Positions 15,813-24,475 of a stretch of 64,000 nucleotides of DNA are shown piece by piece. Position 1 is the stretch's first letter, and every line of letters begins with the position of its first letter. The position numbers and the translations under genes were made by a program. The stretch spans positions 43,815-107,814 of the forward strand of contig CAYWMD010000014.1 in NCBI GenBank assembly GCA_964458575.1, written 5' to 3'. Source of the stretch: CAYWMD01 sp964458575 (GTDB lineage Bacteria > Verrucomicrobiota > Verrucomicrobiia > Limisphaerales > JADLHS01). The notes under the pieces are model-generated. The model did no database searches. It had not been told where the DNA came from and saw only the letters and a list, made by a program, of their open reading frames with translations.

Positions 15813-17294
15813 TCAGAACGACCACCCTTTGCGACACTTGGGTTTCACGAACTGCGCGGCTTCGGGTGCGTTGGTGGCGCGCATGTTCGGGCCATCCCAA
15901 TCCAGCTTCCGGCCGGTTTGCAGGGCCACACAGCCCAAAAGAATGATTTCCGTCAGATAGGCGGCGACGGAGAAATCCGAATAGGAAGGCTGGCCGCCTT
16001 TGCATGCGGCGATCCACTCGAGGTGATGCCGCAAATCCGAGTCACCATCGAACGGGTTGCGTGCGACGGTCTGCGGCACGGATTTGACGGCATCGTGTTT
16101 TCCGCTATCCACCAGATCCTTTTCGCCCGCGAGCTTGAGGTGAAACTTGCCGCCGTAATCGTTGCCGGAGAAAATTTTCCCCTTGTCGCCGATGAGAATG
16201 CAACCACTGCCGGGTACCTGGCCCATCATCTCTTCCACGTCCGCAATGACGTCCTTGGGCGGCTTGTTGTTGCCGTCGTGCGCGTAGGGGTCGCCCGGCA
16301 ACGGATTGCCGCCGTCATACCACCAGAATGTGAGCGGCACCAAACCTTCGCGCGCCGGGAACTCGAAACGGATTTTCGATTTGAGCGGCCAGGATTCCTT
16401 GTTCATGGACGGTGACTCGGCCTCGATCTGGGTCGGGTATCCGAGTTTCAAAGCGCGGAACGGCATGTTCGCGGTGTGGCATGCCATGTCGCCGAGCGCA
16501 CCCGTGCCAAAATCCTGCCAGCCGCGCCATGCGAAACCATGGTAATAAGGCCGTCCGCCATAGCGCGTCTTCTTGTCCGGGTTCACCGGCCATTGATGCT
16601 TGTAGGGACGCCACTGGGCGCGGCCGAGCCACAAATCCCAATCCAGACTCGCCGGGACGGGATCTTCGCCGGGCGGCCGATCCATGCCTTGAGGCCAGAT
16701 GGGACGGTTGCTCCACACATGGACCTGACGCACCGGACCGATCACGCCGGCTTGGATGACTTCCACCGCGCGGCGCAATCCGTCCTCGGCACTGCCCTGG
16801 TTGCCCATTTGCGTGGCCACGCCGTATTCCCTGGCCAGGCGGCGCAACAGGCGCGCCTCATAAACGGTCTGCGTCAGCGGCTTCTGGCAGTAAACGTGTT
16901 TGCCCAGCCGGATGGCCTCCGCGGCAATCATCGCATGCATGTGATCCGGCGTTGAAATGGTGATGGCATCCAGCGACTTCTCCTTCTCCAGCATGACGCG
17001 CCAGTCCTGGTATGTCCGGGCCTGCGGATGCTTGTCCTTTTTCCGGCCCAGGTTGTTGGAGTCAACGTCACACAGCGCCACGATGTTCTCCGCGCCGCAG
17101 CAAGCGACGTCGCTGTCGCCTTTGCCGCCCACACCGACGCAGCCGATATTCAGCTTCTCATTGGCTGAAATCCGACGCGGTTTGTGCGTGGCACAACCGG
17201 TGATCACCGCAGCGCCCGCGGCTGCGCTGGTGTATATGAATTGACGACGGGTGAAATTGGCCGAAGAGCGAGACAAAGTATGTTCTGAAGACAT
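15813..17294 (-). CDS. Tat-exported Gfo/Idh/MocA-family oxidoreductase
   Basis: 493 residues from the ATG at 17294. N-terminal Tat signal: TRRQFIYTSAAAGAAVITGC, where ITGC could also serve as a lipobox. The Rossmann domain follows with LNIGCVGVGGKGDSDVACC, NIVALCDVDSNNLG, DAITISTPDHMHAMIAAEAI and HVYCQKPLTQTVYEARLL (the EKP/QKP catalytic-Lys motif), then the C-terminal sheet domain. This exported subfamily is greatly expanded in Verrucomicrobia and Planctomycetes and is thought to act on sugars, with glucose-6-phosphate or myo-inositol dehydrogenases as distant relatives. Substrate unknown. Ends about 180 bases past the start of malQ on the same strand. Confidence 0.88.
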   Translation of the reverse strand: MSSEHTLSRSSANFTRRQFIYTSAAAGAAVITGCATHKPRRISANEKLNIGCVGVGGKGDSDVACCGAENIVALCDVDSNNLGRKKDKHPQARTYQDWRVMLEKEKSLDAITISTPDHMHAMIAAEAIRLGKHVYCQKPLTQTVYEARLLRRLAREYGVATQMGNQGSAEDGLRRAVEVIQAGVIGPVRQVHVWSNRPIWPQGMDRPPGEDPVPASLDWDLWLGRAQWRPYKHQWPVNPDKKTRYGGRPYYHGFAWRGWQDFGTGALGDMACHTANMPFRALKLGYPTQIEAESPSMNKESWPLKSKIRFEFPAREGLVPLTFWWYDGGNPLPGDPYAHDGNNKPPKDVIADVEEMMGQVPGSGCILIGDKGKIFSGNDYGGKFHLKLAGEKDLVDSGKHDAVKSVPQTVARNPFDGDSDLRHHLEWIAACKGGQPSYSDFSVAAYLTEIILLGCVALQTGRKLDWDGPNMRATNAPEAAQFVKPKCRKGWSF

Positions 17295-17365
17295 GGGCGG
17301 CTTTTTAAACCTCGCCGGGCGCTTGCACAAGCAGAAATCTTGGGTGGCCCAATGTCGGGTGCCGC

Positions 17366-17932
17366 CTAGGCATTGCCAAATTCGACGTTCGGCACTTCCT
17401 TCACCGAGGGCGGCACGCTGAAGAATTCCTGGGGCTGGAAATTGAACATGCCCGCAACGAGGTTGCTCGGAAATGCTTCACATTTGTTCCGGTAGTCCCG
17501 GACGTTGCCGTTGTAAAACCGGCGCGCGGCCTGGATCCGGTTTTCCGTATTGGTCAGCTCGCCTTGCAGCTTGAGAAAATGCTGGTCGGCCTTGAGTTGG
17601 GGATAATTTTCCACCAGCACGAAGAGCCGCTTGAGCGCATCCACGAACTGATTTTCATCCCGCGCCTGGTCGGCCACAGGGCCGTTGTTGGCTGCACAAC
17701 GGTTACGCAGTTCGGTCACGCGCTCCAAAACCTCGCGCTCGTGCGCCGCGTAGCCCTTGACCGTGGCGACCAGATTCGGAATGAGGTCGTATCGCCTTTT
17801 CAATTCCGTGTCCACATTGCTCCACGACTCCGCGATGTAGTTTCGAAGACTGACCAGCGAATTGTACTGCACCACCACCCACAGAATCGGGACGAGCACA
17901 ACCGCAGCAACGATAATGAGCAGGGCAGCCAT
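17366..17932 (-). CDS. lemA: LemA family protein
   Basis: 188 residues: an N-terminal helix (MAALLIIVAAVVLVPILWVV), then the helical LemA core with YNSLVSLRNYIAESWSNVDT, ELKRRYDLIPNLVATVKGYA and HEREVLERVTELRNRC, and late TENRIQAARRFYNGNVRDYR and FPSNLVAGMFNFQPQEFFSV, all family hallmarks. LemA proteins sit in the inner membrane with a coiled-coil bundle outside; their role is poorly known. The gene starts two bases after the stop of the 226-residue membrane protein gene, so the two form an operon. Confidence 0.93.
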   Translation of the reverse strand: MAALLIIVAAVVLVPILWVVVQYNSLVSLRNYIAESWSNVDTELKRRYDLIPNLVATVKGYAAHEREVLERVTELRNRCAANNGPVADQARDENQFVDALKRLFVLVENYPQLKADQHFLKLQGELTNTENRIQAARRFYNGNVRDYRNKCEAFPSNLVAGMFNFQPQEFFSVPPSVKEVPNVEFGNA

Positions 17933-17934
17933 AA

Positions 17935-18615
17935 TCAGACCTTGGTAAACAAATATTCCGGCAGGCGCGAGCGAATTGCCAATAACCGTTCCAGGTTGGC
18001 TTCGATTTCTGGCGCCGCCAGCCGGCGGTCAAACGCCAGCGCCAGCGCGCGATTCTCGATCTCGACGCTTAAATCGCGATTGGCCAGCAGGTATTCCATC
18101 ATCTGCGCGTTGCAGACGTCGTACGCAAATCGCTTGTCCCGGGCCCGCACGCAAAAGCAGCGGGAGAACTCCGCCGATTCAAAATCAATGTCGTCGTAAC
18201 CGAACGCCTGCGCGATTTTGGAAAACAGCCCCTCCTTCGTAACGCGCAACTCCGGGAAGCTCATCGGCAGCATCAGGATGAAAAATGAAAAATAGTGGTG
18301 ATGGGTCTGCCGGCGACCCTTTGAATCCGTCGAGTGCGTCTCGTAGTGATAATCGAAGATGAGGATTTCATTCTGTTGATATTCGCCCGAAAGCACATTG
18401 AACGCGTAACGGTTGCTGCCCTGTGCCAGGTGATCCAGAAACTCAAATCGTTCAGCGAGGTCGCGATCATCTTCCGGACTGAACCTCAATCCGAGCCGCA
18501 GCGCCAGCGCCGACAAGGCTTCCCGGCGCTTCTTCGCCGCCAGCGCGCCGAAAATCGCCGCGACCACAACGAGCACCGCGAAGACAATGATAATAACGAT
18601 TCCGCCGCCGTCCAT
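17935..18615 (-). CDS. Membrane protein of unknown function paired with LemA
   Basis: 226 residues. One N-terminal helix (GGGIVIIIVFAVLVVVAAIF), then a soluble domain with RLGLRFSPEDDRDLAERFEF, LSGEYQQNEILIFDYHYETH, a His-rich turn (RRQTHHHYFSFF), FGYDDIDFESAEFSRCFCV and MMEYLLANRDLSVEIENRAL. The repeated FDYHY and DIDFESAEF patterns suggest two similar sheets. I recall relatives next to lemA genes in other bacteria but do not know a function. It is the first gene of the pair and overlaps nothing. Confidence 0.7.
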   Translation of the reverse strand: MDGGGIVIIIVFAVLVVVAAIFGALAAKKRREALSALALRLGLRFSPEDDRDLAERFEFLDHLAQGSNRYAFNVLSGEYQQNEILIFDYHYETHSTDSKGRRQTHHHYFSFFILMLPMSFPELRVTKEGLFSKIAQAFGYDDIDFESAEFSRCFCVRARDKRFAYDVCNAQMMEYLLANRDLSVEIENRALALAFDRRLAAPEIEANLERLLAIRSRLPEYLFTKV

Positions 18616-18734
18616 ACGCCCGTCTTTTTAGCGGAGATTGTCCGGCCTGACGATTACAATTCATGGAATAGTTTCCAGATCTCATCGCCAAGCGTCGGCC
18701 GTGTCCGGCCCTTCATCGCTCGCCCGGCTGCGAA

Positions 18735-19469
18735 TCACGGCTTCGAGGGCGGGTCAAATTCGTCGAGGATGGGGGACACGATGGACGCCCACAATTTGTA
18801 ACCCGCGTCGTTCAAATGCAGCCGGTCGCTCAGAAAAAGATCGGGACGCGGCCGGCCCTCGGCATTCAGCATGGGCGTGAACACGTCGAGGTAAATCAAC
18901 CGCTCCTGGCCGGCGATAAATTCGCGGATCAGGCGGTTGGCCTCCCGGGTCGGCGCCAGAAACTTTTCCCGCGAGGGGCTGGGTTTGATGGCAATGAACG
19001 CGATGCGGGCCCGCGGAAGCGACGCGTGAACCTTCGCAACGAACGACTTGAAATCGGCGAAGACCTGTTGTGGCGACTTTCCGGCGGCAATGTCGTTGTC
19101 GCCCGCGTAGAGCAAAATCAACCCAGGCTGGTAGGGAATGACGATGCGGTCCGCAAACGCCACCGAATCGGACAAATGCGAACCGCCGAAGCCGCGGAGA
19201 AAGACCTTGTGTTTCGGGAACTGGGCCGGCGCGTTCGTCCATTTCCGAATGCTCGAACTGCCGATGAACTCAACGGCTTTCGGCGGCGGGGGATTGGTCT
19301 GGTCCGCCGCCTCGAACGCGCGGATGGTCGTCTCCCAACGGTCGGGACGGAATTCCTTCGCGGCCTTGGTGGACGTATCCTGGGGGAAACCAGTCGCGGG
19401 CAGGAACGCGAGCACGCCCGCGAGCACACCACGCGGCACGAGGCGGATCGGAAAACAGCAGACTTGCAT
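18735..19469 (-). CDS. Secreted SGNH/GDSL-type hydrolase
   Basis: 244 residues with a signal peptide (ending about LPATGFPQ). SGNH blocks in order: VEFIGSSSIRKW (block I, Ser nucleophile), FLRGFGGSHLSDSVAFADRI (block II Gly), LILLYAGDNDIAAGKSPQQV (block III, Asn) and LFLSDRLHLNDAGYKLW (block V, Asp-x-x-His). It is probably a periplasmic or secreted esterase or carbohydrate esterase. The ends fit family length. It is divergent from nadC, with 79 bases between their starts, which must hold both promoters. Confidence 0.88.
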   Translation of the reverse strand: MQVCCFPIRLVPRGVLAGVLAFLPATGFPQDTSTKAAKEFRPDRWETTIRAFEAADQTNPPPPKAVEFIGSSSIRKWTNAPAQFPKHKVFLRGFGGSHLSDSVAFADRIVIPYQPGLILLYAGDNDIAAGKSPQQVFADFKSFVAKVHASLPRARIAFIAIKPSPSREKFLAPTREANRLIREFIAGQERLIYLDVFTPMLNAEGRPRPDLFLSDRLHLNDAGYKLWASIVSPILDEFDPPSKP

Positions 19470-19548
19470 GGCGGAATGCTGACACGGCGTCGGCGTCCAC
19501 AGAAGCTTTTTCCTTTTCCGCGGATGGCTTTCGGGTATTGCTGACGCT

Positions 19549-20400
19549 GTGCAAATTCTGGATCCCAGCGAGATTCACCGCGCCGTAAGGGCGGCCATCG
19601 CCGAGGACGTGGGCAACGGAGATGTCACGTCGCTGGCGGTGGTCCCGACAAATGCGATGGCCCGTGCGGTCATGCGCGCGCGCGCACCGCTCGTGGTTGC
19701 GGGGCTGGCGTTTGCGGAGGCGGCGTTCCGTCTCACCACACCGGCCATTAGAATCGTGCGGCTGGTGAATGACGGCCAACGGGCAAAATCCGGCCAGGCC
19801 CTGATGAAGGTGTCCGGCCCGGCTCGCGCGGTATTGGGGGCCGAGCGGGTCGCACTTAATTTCGTCCAGCGCCTGTCGGGCATCGCCTCGTTGACGGCGC
19901 AATTTGTGGATGCGATCAAAGGCACCAGCGCACGGATTCTCGACACCCGCAAAACCACGCCCGGCTGGCGGCGATTTGAGAAATACGCCGTGGCTTGCGG
20001 CGGTGGACACAATCATCGTTTTGGGCTGCACGATTTGATCCTCATCAAGGATAATCACCTCGCATCCGTGCGCACCGCCAAGCCCAATGCCATCGCAGCC
20101 GCCGTGAGCCGCGCGCGGTCACAATACCCGCGTCTTCGGGTTGAGGTTGAAGCCGACACCCTCCTGCAGGTGGAGCAGGCCGTGGCGGCGGGCGCCGACA
20201 TCATCCTGCTCGACAACATGAAACCGCCGATGTTACGCAAGGCCGTCAAACTCGTGGCCGGACGCGCGGTTACGGAAGCCAGCGGGGGCGTGAGGTTGAA
20301 GTCCGCGCGCACGACTGCCCAAACAGGTGTGGATTTTATTTCCGTCGGCGCGCTGACGCATTCGGCGCCGGCGGTGGATATTGGTCTGGATTTCGAATGA
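19549..20400 (+). CDS. nadC: Nicotinate-nucleotide pyrophosphorylase (carboxylating)
   Basis: 283 residues from a GTG start (VQILDPSEIHRAVRAAI). Quinolinate phosphoribosyltransferase signatures: EDVGNGDVTSLAVVP, FVQRLSGIASLTAQFVDAI, ARILDTRKTTPGWRRFEKYA, VACGGGHNHRFGLHDLILIK, then VEVEADTLLQVEQAVAAGAD and DFISVGALTHSAPAVDIGLD. Converts quinolinate and PRPP to nicotinate mononucleotide in NAD synthesis. The stop overlaps the start of birA by four bases, and coaX follows, giving a cofactor operon nadC-birA-coaX. Confidence 0.96.
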   Translation: MQILDPSEIHRAVRAAIAEDVGNGDVTSLAVVPTNAMARAVMRARAPLVVAGLAFAEAAFRLTTPAIRIVRLVNDGQRAKSGQALMKVSGPARAVLGAERVALNFVQRLSGIASLTAQFVDAIKGTSARILDTRKTTPGWRRFEKYAVACGGGHNHRFGLHDLILIKDNHLASVRTAKPNAIAAAVSRARSQYPRLRVEVEADTLLQVEQAVAAGADIILLDNMKPPMLRKAVKLVAGRAVTEASGGVRLKSARTTAQTGVDFISVGALTHSAPAVDIGLDFE

Positions 20401-21380
20401 CGACCGACGCGCAAATTCTGCTGGCCCTGCGCACGAACCCCGGCGGGGTGTCCGGCGCCGAGCTGTCGCAACAGCTCGGCATCAGCCGCGCAGCCATCTG
20501 GGCGCGCATTGAGGAGTTGCGCCAGCTTGGTTACGACATCGAAGCCAGCCCGCACCGTGGCTACCGGCTGCTCAGCACGCCGGATTTGTTGCACGCGGAT
20601 GACCTGCTTTCACGTCTCGGCCGGACCAAGGTCATCGGGCGCGACATCCGGGTCTTCGAACAAACCACCTCCACCAATGACGTCGTCGAGAAACTCGCAC
20701 GGGACGGGGTCAAGGAAGGAGCGGTGGTCTTTGCCGAATCGCAAACCAAGGGACGCGGACGGCTCGGCCGCACTTGGACGTCGCCGCGGCGCAAGGGTCT
20801 CTGGTTTTCCATCCTGCTCCGGCCGGCGTTGAGTCCGCAGGCAACAACGCAGTTGACCGTGGCCGCCGCGACGGCATTGCGACGCGCGATCCACAACGAA
20901 ACCGGTTTGCGGCCGGAAATAAAGTGGCCCAACGACCTCCTCATACGCGGTCGCAAGGTTGCGGGCGTTCTTACCGAACTCACTGCGGAACTCGACCGGG
21001 TCAAACACGTCATCCTCGGCGTCGGCGTGGATGCAAATCTTTCCGCCAGCGATTTCCCGTCCGACGTCCGCAAGCTGGCCACGTCGCTCAAGATCGAATC
21101 GGGCAAGCCGATCGCGCGCGCCGAACTCGCGGTGGAAATCCTGCGCGAGCTGGATCGCGAGTATCTCCGGGTCTGCGCGCGTGACTTTGCCGCGGTTGCC
21201 GACGAGTGGGAGGAGTATTGCACAACCCTCGGTCGGCACGTAGCGATCCAAATCGGCGACCGACGGATTTGCGGCCGCGCGGAATCACTCGGCGAGGACG
21301 GTGCGTTATTGGTGCGCACCGAACACGGCCACCTGGAACGGATCACCGGTGGCGATGTGACGCTGGAGAAGCAAGCCTAG
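20397..21380 (+). CDS. birA: Biotin-[acetyl-CoA-carboxylase] ligase / biotin operon repressor
   Basis: 327 residues. An N-terminal winged helix (GVSGAELSQQLGISRAAIWA, RIEELRQLGYDIEASPHRGY) is followed by the ligase domain: QTTSTNDVVEKLARDG, QTKGRGRLGRTWTSPRRKGL (biotinyl-AMP loop), IKWPNDLLIRGRKVAGVLTE and GVGVDANLSASDFP, then a short C-terminal SH3-like domain. The HTH suggests a regulatory as well as an enzymatic role. Translationally coupled to nadC by a four-base overlap; coaX starts three bases after the stop. Confidence 0.96.
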   Translation: MTTDAQILLALRTNPGGVSGAELSQQLGISRAAIWARIEELRQLGYDIEASPHRGYRLLSTPDLLHADDLLSRLGRTKVIGRDIRVFEQTTSTNDVVEKLARDGVKEGAVVFAESQTKGRGRLGRTWTSPRRKGLWFSILLRPALSPQATTQLTVAAATALRRAIHNETGLRPEIKWPNDLLIRGRKVAGVLTELTAELDRVKHVILGVGVDANLSASDFPSDVRKLATSLKIESGKPIARAELAVEILRELDREYLRVCARDFAAVADEWEEYCTTLGRHVAIQIGDRRICGRAESLGEDGALLVRTEHGHLERITGGDVTLEKQA

Positions 21381-21382
21381 AC

Positions 21383-22147
21383 ATGATACTGCTCTTCGAC
21401 ATCGGCAACACGAACACCCACGTCGGCCTGGCGAACAACCGCGAAGTAACGCGCCAGACGGACATACCGACCACCGCCTGGACGGCTGGGAAAGCAAAAG
21501 CACAGCTCGCACGATTCATTGGGAGGTCGCCGATACAAGGCGTGGCCTTGTGCAGCGTCGTGCCGCGCGTCACCCCGTTCGTGCGCCGGGCCGCGCGTGC
21601 CCTATGCCGACAGCCGGTCCTCGAACTGACGCCAAAGACGTTGCGCGGCGTGGGCGTTGATTATCCCAAACCCAGGACGATTGGTCCGGATCGCCTCGCC
21701 AACGCCGTAGCCGCCCGTCATCGGTTCGGCGCTCCCGTCGTGGTGGTGGATTTCGGCACTGCGGTGACGTTTGACGTGGTGGATGCGCGAGGGAACTACG
21801 TGGGTGGCATCATTGCCCCGGGCCTCTCGGCCATGACGGATTATTTGCACGAGAAAACCGCCCTGCTGCCGCGTGTCAGGATTCGGGAGATCAAGAGCGC
21901 CATCGGCAAAAGCACCGAGACGGCGATGCTTGTCGGCGCGGTGCACGGCTATCGCGGACTGATCCGGGAATTGCTTCTGGAATTACGGCGGGAACTGGGG
22001 GTGCGGCGTCTGCCGGTGGTGGCGACGGGTGGTTTCGCCAAGCTTATCGCCACAAGGCTTCCGGCGATTTCGGCAGTGGAACCGAAGCTGACTTTGGAGG
22101 GATTACGCCTGCTATGGACAGCGCATCAGCGCGATCCCGGCCGCTAA
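21383..22147 (+). CDS. coaX: Type III pantothenate kinase
   Basis: 254 residues from the ATG at 21383, chosen because MILLFDIGNTNTHVGLANN is the classic CoaX N-terminus (phosphate-1 loop DxGNT) and it lies directly after birA. Further markers: VGVDYPKPRTIGPDRLANAV, VVVVDFGTAVTFDVVDARGN, YVGGIIAPGLSAMTDYL and VVATGGFAKLIATRLPAI. Catalyses the first step of CoA synthesis; needs a monovalent cation. Last gene of nadC-birA-coaX. Confidence 0.96.
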   Translation: MILLFDIGNTNTHVGLANNREVTRQTDIPTTAWTAGKAKAQLARFIGRSPIQGVALCSVVPRVTPFVRRAARALCRQPVLELTPKTLRGVGVDYPKPRTIGPDRLANAVAARHRFGAPVVVVDFGTAVTFDVVDARGNYVGGIIAPGLSAMTDYLHEKTALLPRVRIREIKSAIGKSTETAMLVGAVHGYRGLIRELLLELRRELGVRRLPVVATGGFAKLIATRLPAISAVEPKLTLEGLRLLWTAHQRDPGR

Positions 22148-22181
22148 AAATGCTTCAAATTGGCCGGGCCAAAACAAACAC

Positions 22182-22210
22182 TTGACGCCGACGTGAGAAG
22201 TTTTTATGAT
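22182..22210 (+). promoter_or_regulatory. Sigma-70-type promoter of the cold-shock gene
   Basis: TTGACG (22182-22187) and TATGAT (22205-22210) are separated by exactly 17 bases: five of six matches to each consensus. Transcription would begin near 22217, giving an untranslated leader of about 107 bases before the csp ATG at 22324, as is usual for cspA-type genes. Confidence 0.8.
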
Positions 22211-22250
22211 GCGGCCGAACTCAGGCGTATGCAGCACGAGAAGTAATCTG

Positions 22251-22282
22251 CGGACACACACTGGAGCGACAGTGCGTGTCCG
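22251..22282 (+). promoter_or_regulatory. Stem-loop in the cold-shock gene leader
   Basis: Arms CGGACACACACTG (22251-22263) and CAGTGCGTGTCCG (22270-22282) pair in 12 of 13 positions with a six-base loop, and TTTGTCTTTGTGG follows. The structure lies in the leader between the promoter and the start codon. It could be a temperature-sensing element, an mRNA-stabilising hairpin or a weak intrinsic terminator acting as an attenuator. Confidence 0.65.
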
Positions 22283-22323
22283 TTTGTCTTTGTGGCTGTG
22301 CCGCGTGATGCAGGAGACATTAT

Positions 22324-22533
22324 ATGGCCAGTGGCAAAGTGAAGTGGTTCGATAACAAAAAAGGGTTTGGCTTCATCGCCCAGGATTCCGGACAGGATGT
22401 TTTTGTTCACCACACGTCCATTACCGGCTCCGGATTCAAGACGTTGAACGAAGGCGAGGAAGTCACCTTCGACATCATCCCCAGCGATAAAGGCCTAAAA
22501 GCCCACAACGTGCAACGGCTGACCACGTCCTAG
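22324..22533 (+). CDS. csp: Cold-shock protein (CspA family)
   Basis: 69 residues: a single OB-fold with GKVKWFDNKKGFGFIAQD (RNP1 KGFGFI) and QDVFVHHTSI (RNP2 VFVHH), ending GLKAHNVQRLTTS. RNA chaperone or antiterminator binding single-stranded RNA. A GGAG ribosome site lies eight bases before the ATG. It has its own strong promoter and a long structured leader. Full length for the family. Confidence 0.96.
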   Translation: MASGKVKWFDNKKGFGFIAQDSGQDVFVHHTSITGSGFKTLNEGEEVTFDIIPSDKGLKAHNVQRLTTS

Positions 22534-22616
22534 GCGCGTTGCTTCGCCGATACGAATCTCCCTCCGGGCTGGAAGTTTTTCGTCGCGTTCAACGCCATCG
22601 CGCGACAAGCTGTGGC

Positions 22617-23792
22617 ATGCAGCAAGACTGCGGATCGCACGTGGCCAGTCTGTATGTCCACGTTCCGTTTTGCGCGCACAAATGCGCGTACTGCGCCTTC
22701 TTTTCCGAAACCGCCGGCGGCGACCTCGTCAATCGCTACGTTTCGGCCCTGACCCGCGAACTGGAGCTGGTCGCCGCCGATCTGCGCCCGCAGACCGTTT
22801 TCTTTGGCGGTGGCACACCCTCGCTGCTCAACCTGCGCCAGTGGGAACAAATCCTTCGCGTAATGGAAAGGCTGGACCTGCTCGGGGCCGGCGAGTGGAC
22901 GGTTGAATGCAATCCGGCCACGGTGTCGTCTGACAAGGCCAAACTGCTGCGCGATTTTGGAGTGAACCGCATCTCGATGGGGGTTCAGTCCCTGGACGAG
23001 CACCTGCTCGAACGCCTGGGCCGGGTTCACACGCGGGACATGGTTTTCCGTTCGTTTGAGACTTTGCGCAAGGCGGGATTCAACAACCTTAACCTCGACC
23101 TCATGTTTGCCATTCCGGGTCAATCGCTGGATGTGTGGCGGGCGACGCTCAACGAGGCGCTCGCTCTCGGCAGCGAGCATCTATCCACCTACGAGGTCAT
23201 TTACGAGGACGACACGCCGCTGTTTGCCCAACTGAAAGCGGGCGAATTCGACGTGGATGAAGAACTGGCCTGCGCCATGTATGAAGAACTGGTGGAGCGC
23301 GCCACGGCCGCGGGCTTCCAGCAATATGAAGTGGCCAACTTCGCGCGGGACGCTTCCCCCGCAAGCAACCGGCCATCGGCAATTCCCGCCCGTGCCTGCC
23401 AGCACAACGTGAACTACTGGCGGGCCGGTTCCTTCTACGGACTGGGGCCGAGTGCCACGAGCTACGTGCGGGGGGTGCGCACGAAAAACTGGTCGAACAC
23501 GCAGCTGTATTGCGAGCAACTCGAAACTGGAAAACGCGCCATCGAATCGCGGGAGGAACTGTCGCCGCTGGCACGCGCCGGGGAGACCGCCGCTTTCGGT
23601 TTGCGCATGAACGCCGGCTGGCCGTTCGAGGAATTCCGCCGCACGACCGGGCACGATCTGCGCAACGAATGGCAGGAGAACATGAACGACCTGACCGCGC
23701 AAGGCTGGGGACAAGTTTCGCCGGACCGTTTCCAACTCACGCTCCGCGGCCTGCGTTTCGCCGATGCGGCGGCGGAAATGTTTCTGCGCTAG
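22617..23792 (+). CDS. hemW: HemW heme chaperone / coproporphyrinogen III oxidase-like radical SAM protein
   Basis: About 391 residues from the ATG at 22617 (MQQDCGSHVASLYVHVPFC); the frame is open to 22539 without family sequence. Radical SAM cluster motif CAHKCAYCAFF (CxxxCxxC), TVFFGGGTPSLLNLRQWEQI, ECNPATVSSDKAKLL, RISMGVQSLDEHLLERLGR, NNLNLDLMFAIPGQSLDVW, and HNVNYWRAGSFYGLGPSATS. HemW proteins deliver heme or are misannotated HemN; the pattern fits HemW. It suits a genome rich in cytochromes. A small insertion (RDASPASNRPSAIPARACQ) separates two conserved blocks. It converges on the response regulator gene, overlapping by four bases. Confidence 0.92.
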   Translation: MQQDCGSHVASLYVHVPFCAHKCAYCAFFSETAGGDLVNRYVSALTRELELVAADLRPQTVFFGGGTPSLLNLRQWEQILRVMERLDLLGAGEWTVECNPATVSSDKAKLLRDFGVNRISMGVQSLDEHLLERLGRVHTRDMVFRSFETLRKAGFNNLNLDLMFAIPGQSLDVWRATLNEALALGSEHLSTYEVIYEDDTPLFAQLKAGEFDVDEELACAMYEELVERATAAGFQQYEVANFARDASPASNRPSAIPARACQHNVNYWRAGSFYGLGPSATSYVRGVRTKNWSNTQLYCEQLETGKRAIESREELSPLARAGETAAFGLRMNAGWPFEEFRRTTGHDLRNEWQENMNDLTAQGWGQVSPDRFQLTLRGLRFADAAAEMFLR

Positions 23793-24475
23793 ACCGCACC
23801 GGAGGTTTCCACCCAGCGCACGGCATGGCGGACCAGTTCCGTGGCGCCTTTCAAGCCCAACTTCTGTTTGATGTTGGCCCGGTGAACTTCAATGGTTTTG
23901 ATGCTCAAGCTCAAACGCCGGGCGATCTCGCGTGTCCCAATTCCCTGGCCGATGAACGAAAACACCTCGAACTCACGGTCGGTGAGGCGTTCGATGGGTG
24001 AGCGGCTGGCCTTCGTTCGTTGGCCGGAAAAGACCTCCAGTATGCGTGCCGACATCTTGCCGCTCACGTAAATGTGGCCGGCCAGGACCTGTCTGATGGC
24101 TTCGGACAATTTTTCGCCGCCCTCCTGTTTCATGATGTAACCGCGCGCCCCGGCGCGCAGCGCCCGTTCCGCATGGAGGGATTCATCGTGCATCGAAATG
24201 ACCAGCATCTTAACGCCCGGGTGCAATGCGTGAAGATCTTTGATCAACTCCAGCCCGCTCTTGTCCGGCAGGGAAATATCCACCAGCACCAGGTCCGGTT
24301 TCAGCTTTACAACCAGCTCCAGCGCTTCATTCGCACTGCCTGCTTCGCCGCAAACCGTGAGGTCAGGTTCATGATTGATGAGCTGGGCCAACCCCTCGCG
24401 CATCATGGGGTGATCGTCCACGATGAGCAGTTTCCGTTTGTCCCGTGCGGCGGCCCGCGGTTTCTTGGCGGTCAT
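23789..24475 (-). CDS. NarL/FixJ-family response regulator
   Basis: 228 residues from the ATG at 24475 (MTAKKPRAAARDKRKLLIVD). Receiver domain: LLIVDDHPMMREGLAQLI (acidic pair), DLVLVDISLPDKSGLELI (phospho-acceptor Asp), VKMLVISMHDES and GARGYIMKQEGGEKLSEAI (Lys). LuxR-type HTH: LTDREFEVFSFIGQGIGTRE and IARRLSLSIKTIEVHRANIK. Its start codon overlaps the stop of the histidine kinase gene (ATGA), so the pair is coupled. Lies downstream of the AraC regulator and the cytochrome block on the same strand, which makes the respiratory genes likely targets. Confidence 0.92.
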   Translation of the reverse strand: MTAKKPRAAARDKRKLLIVDDHPMMREGLAQLINHEPDLTVCGEAGSANEALELVVKLKPDLVLVDISLPDKSGLELIKDLHALHPGVKMLVISMHDESLHAERALRAGARGYIMKQEGGEKLSEAIRQVLAGHIYVSGKMSARILEVFSGQRTKASRSPIERLTDREFEVFSFIGQGIGTREIARRLSLSIKTIEVHRANIKQKLGLKGATELVRHAVRWVETSGAV

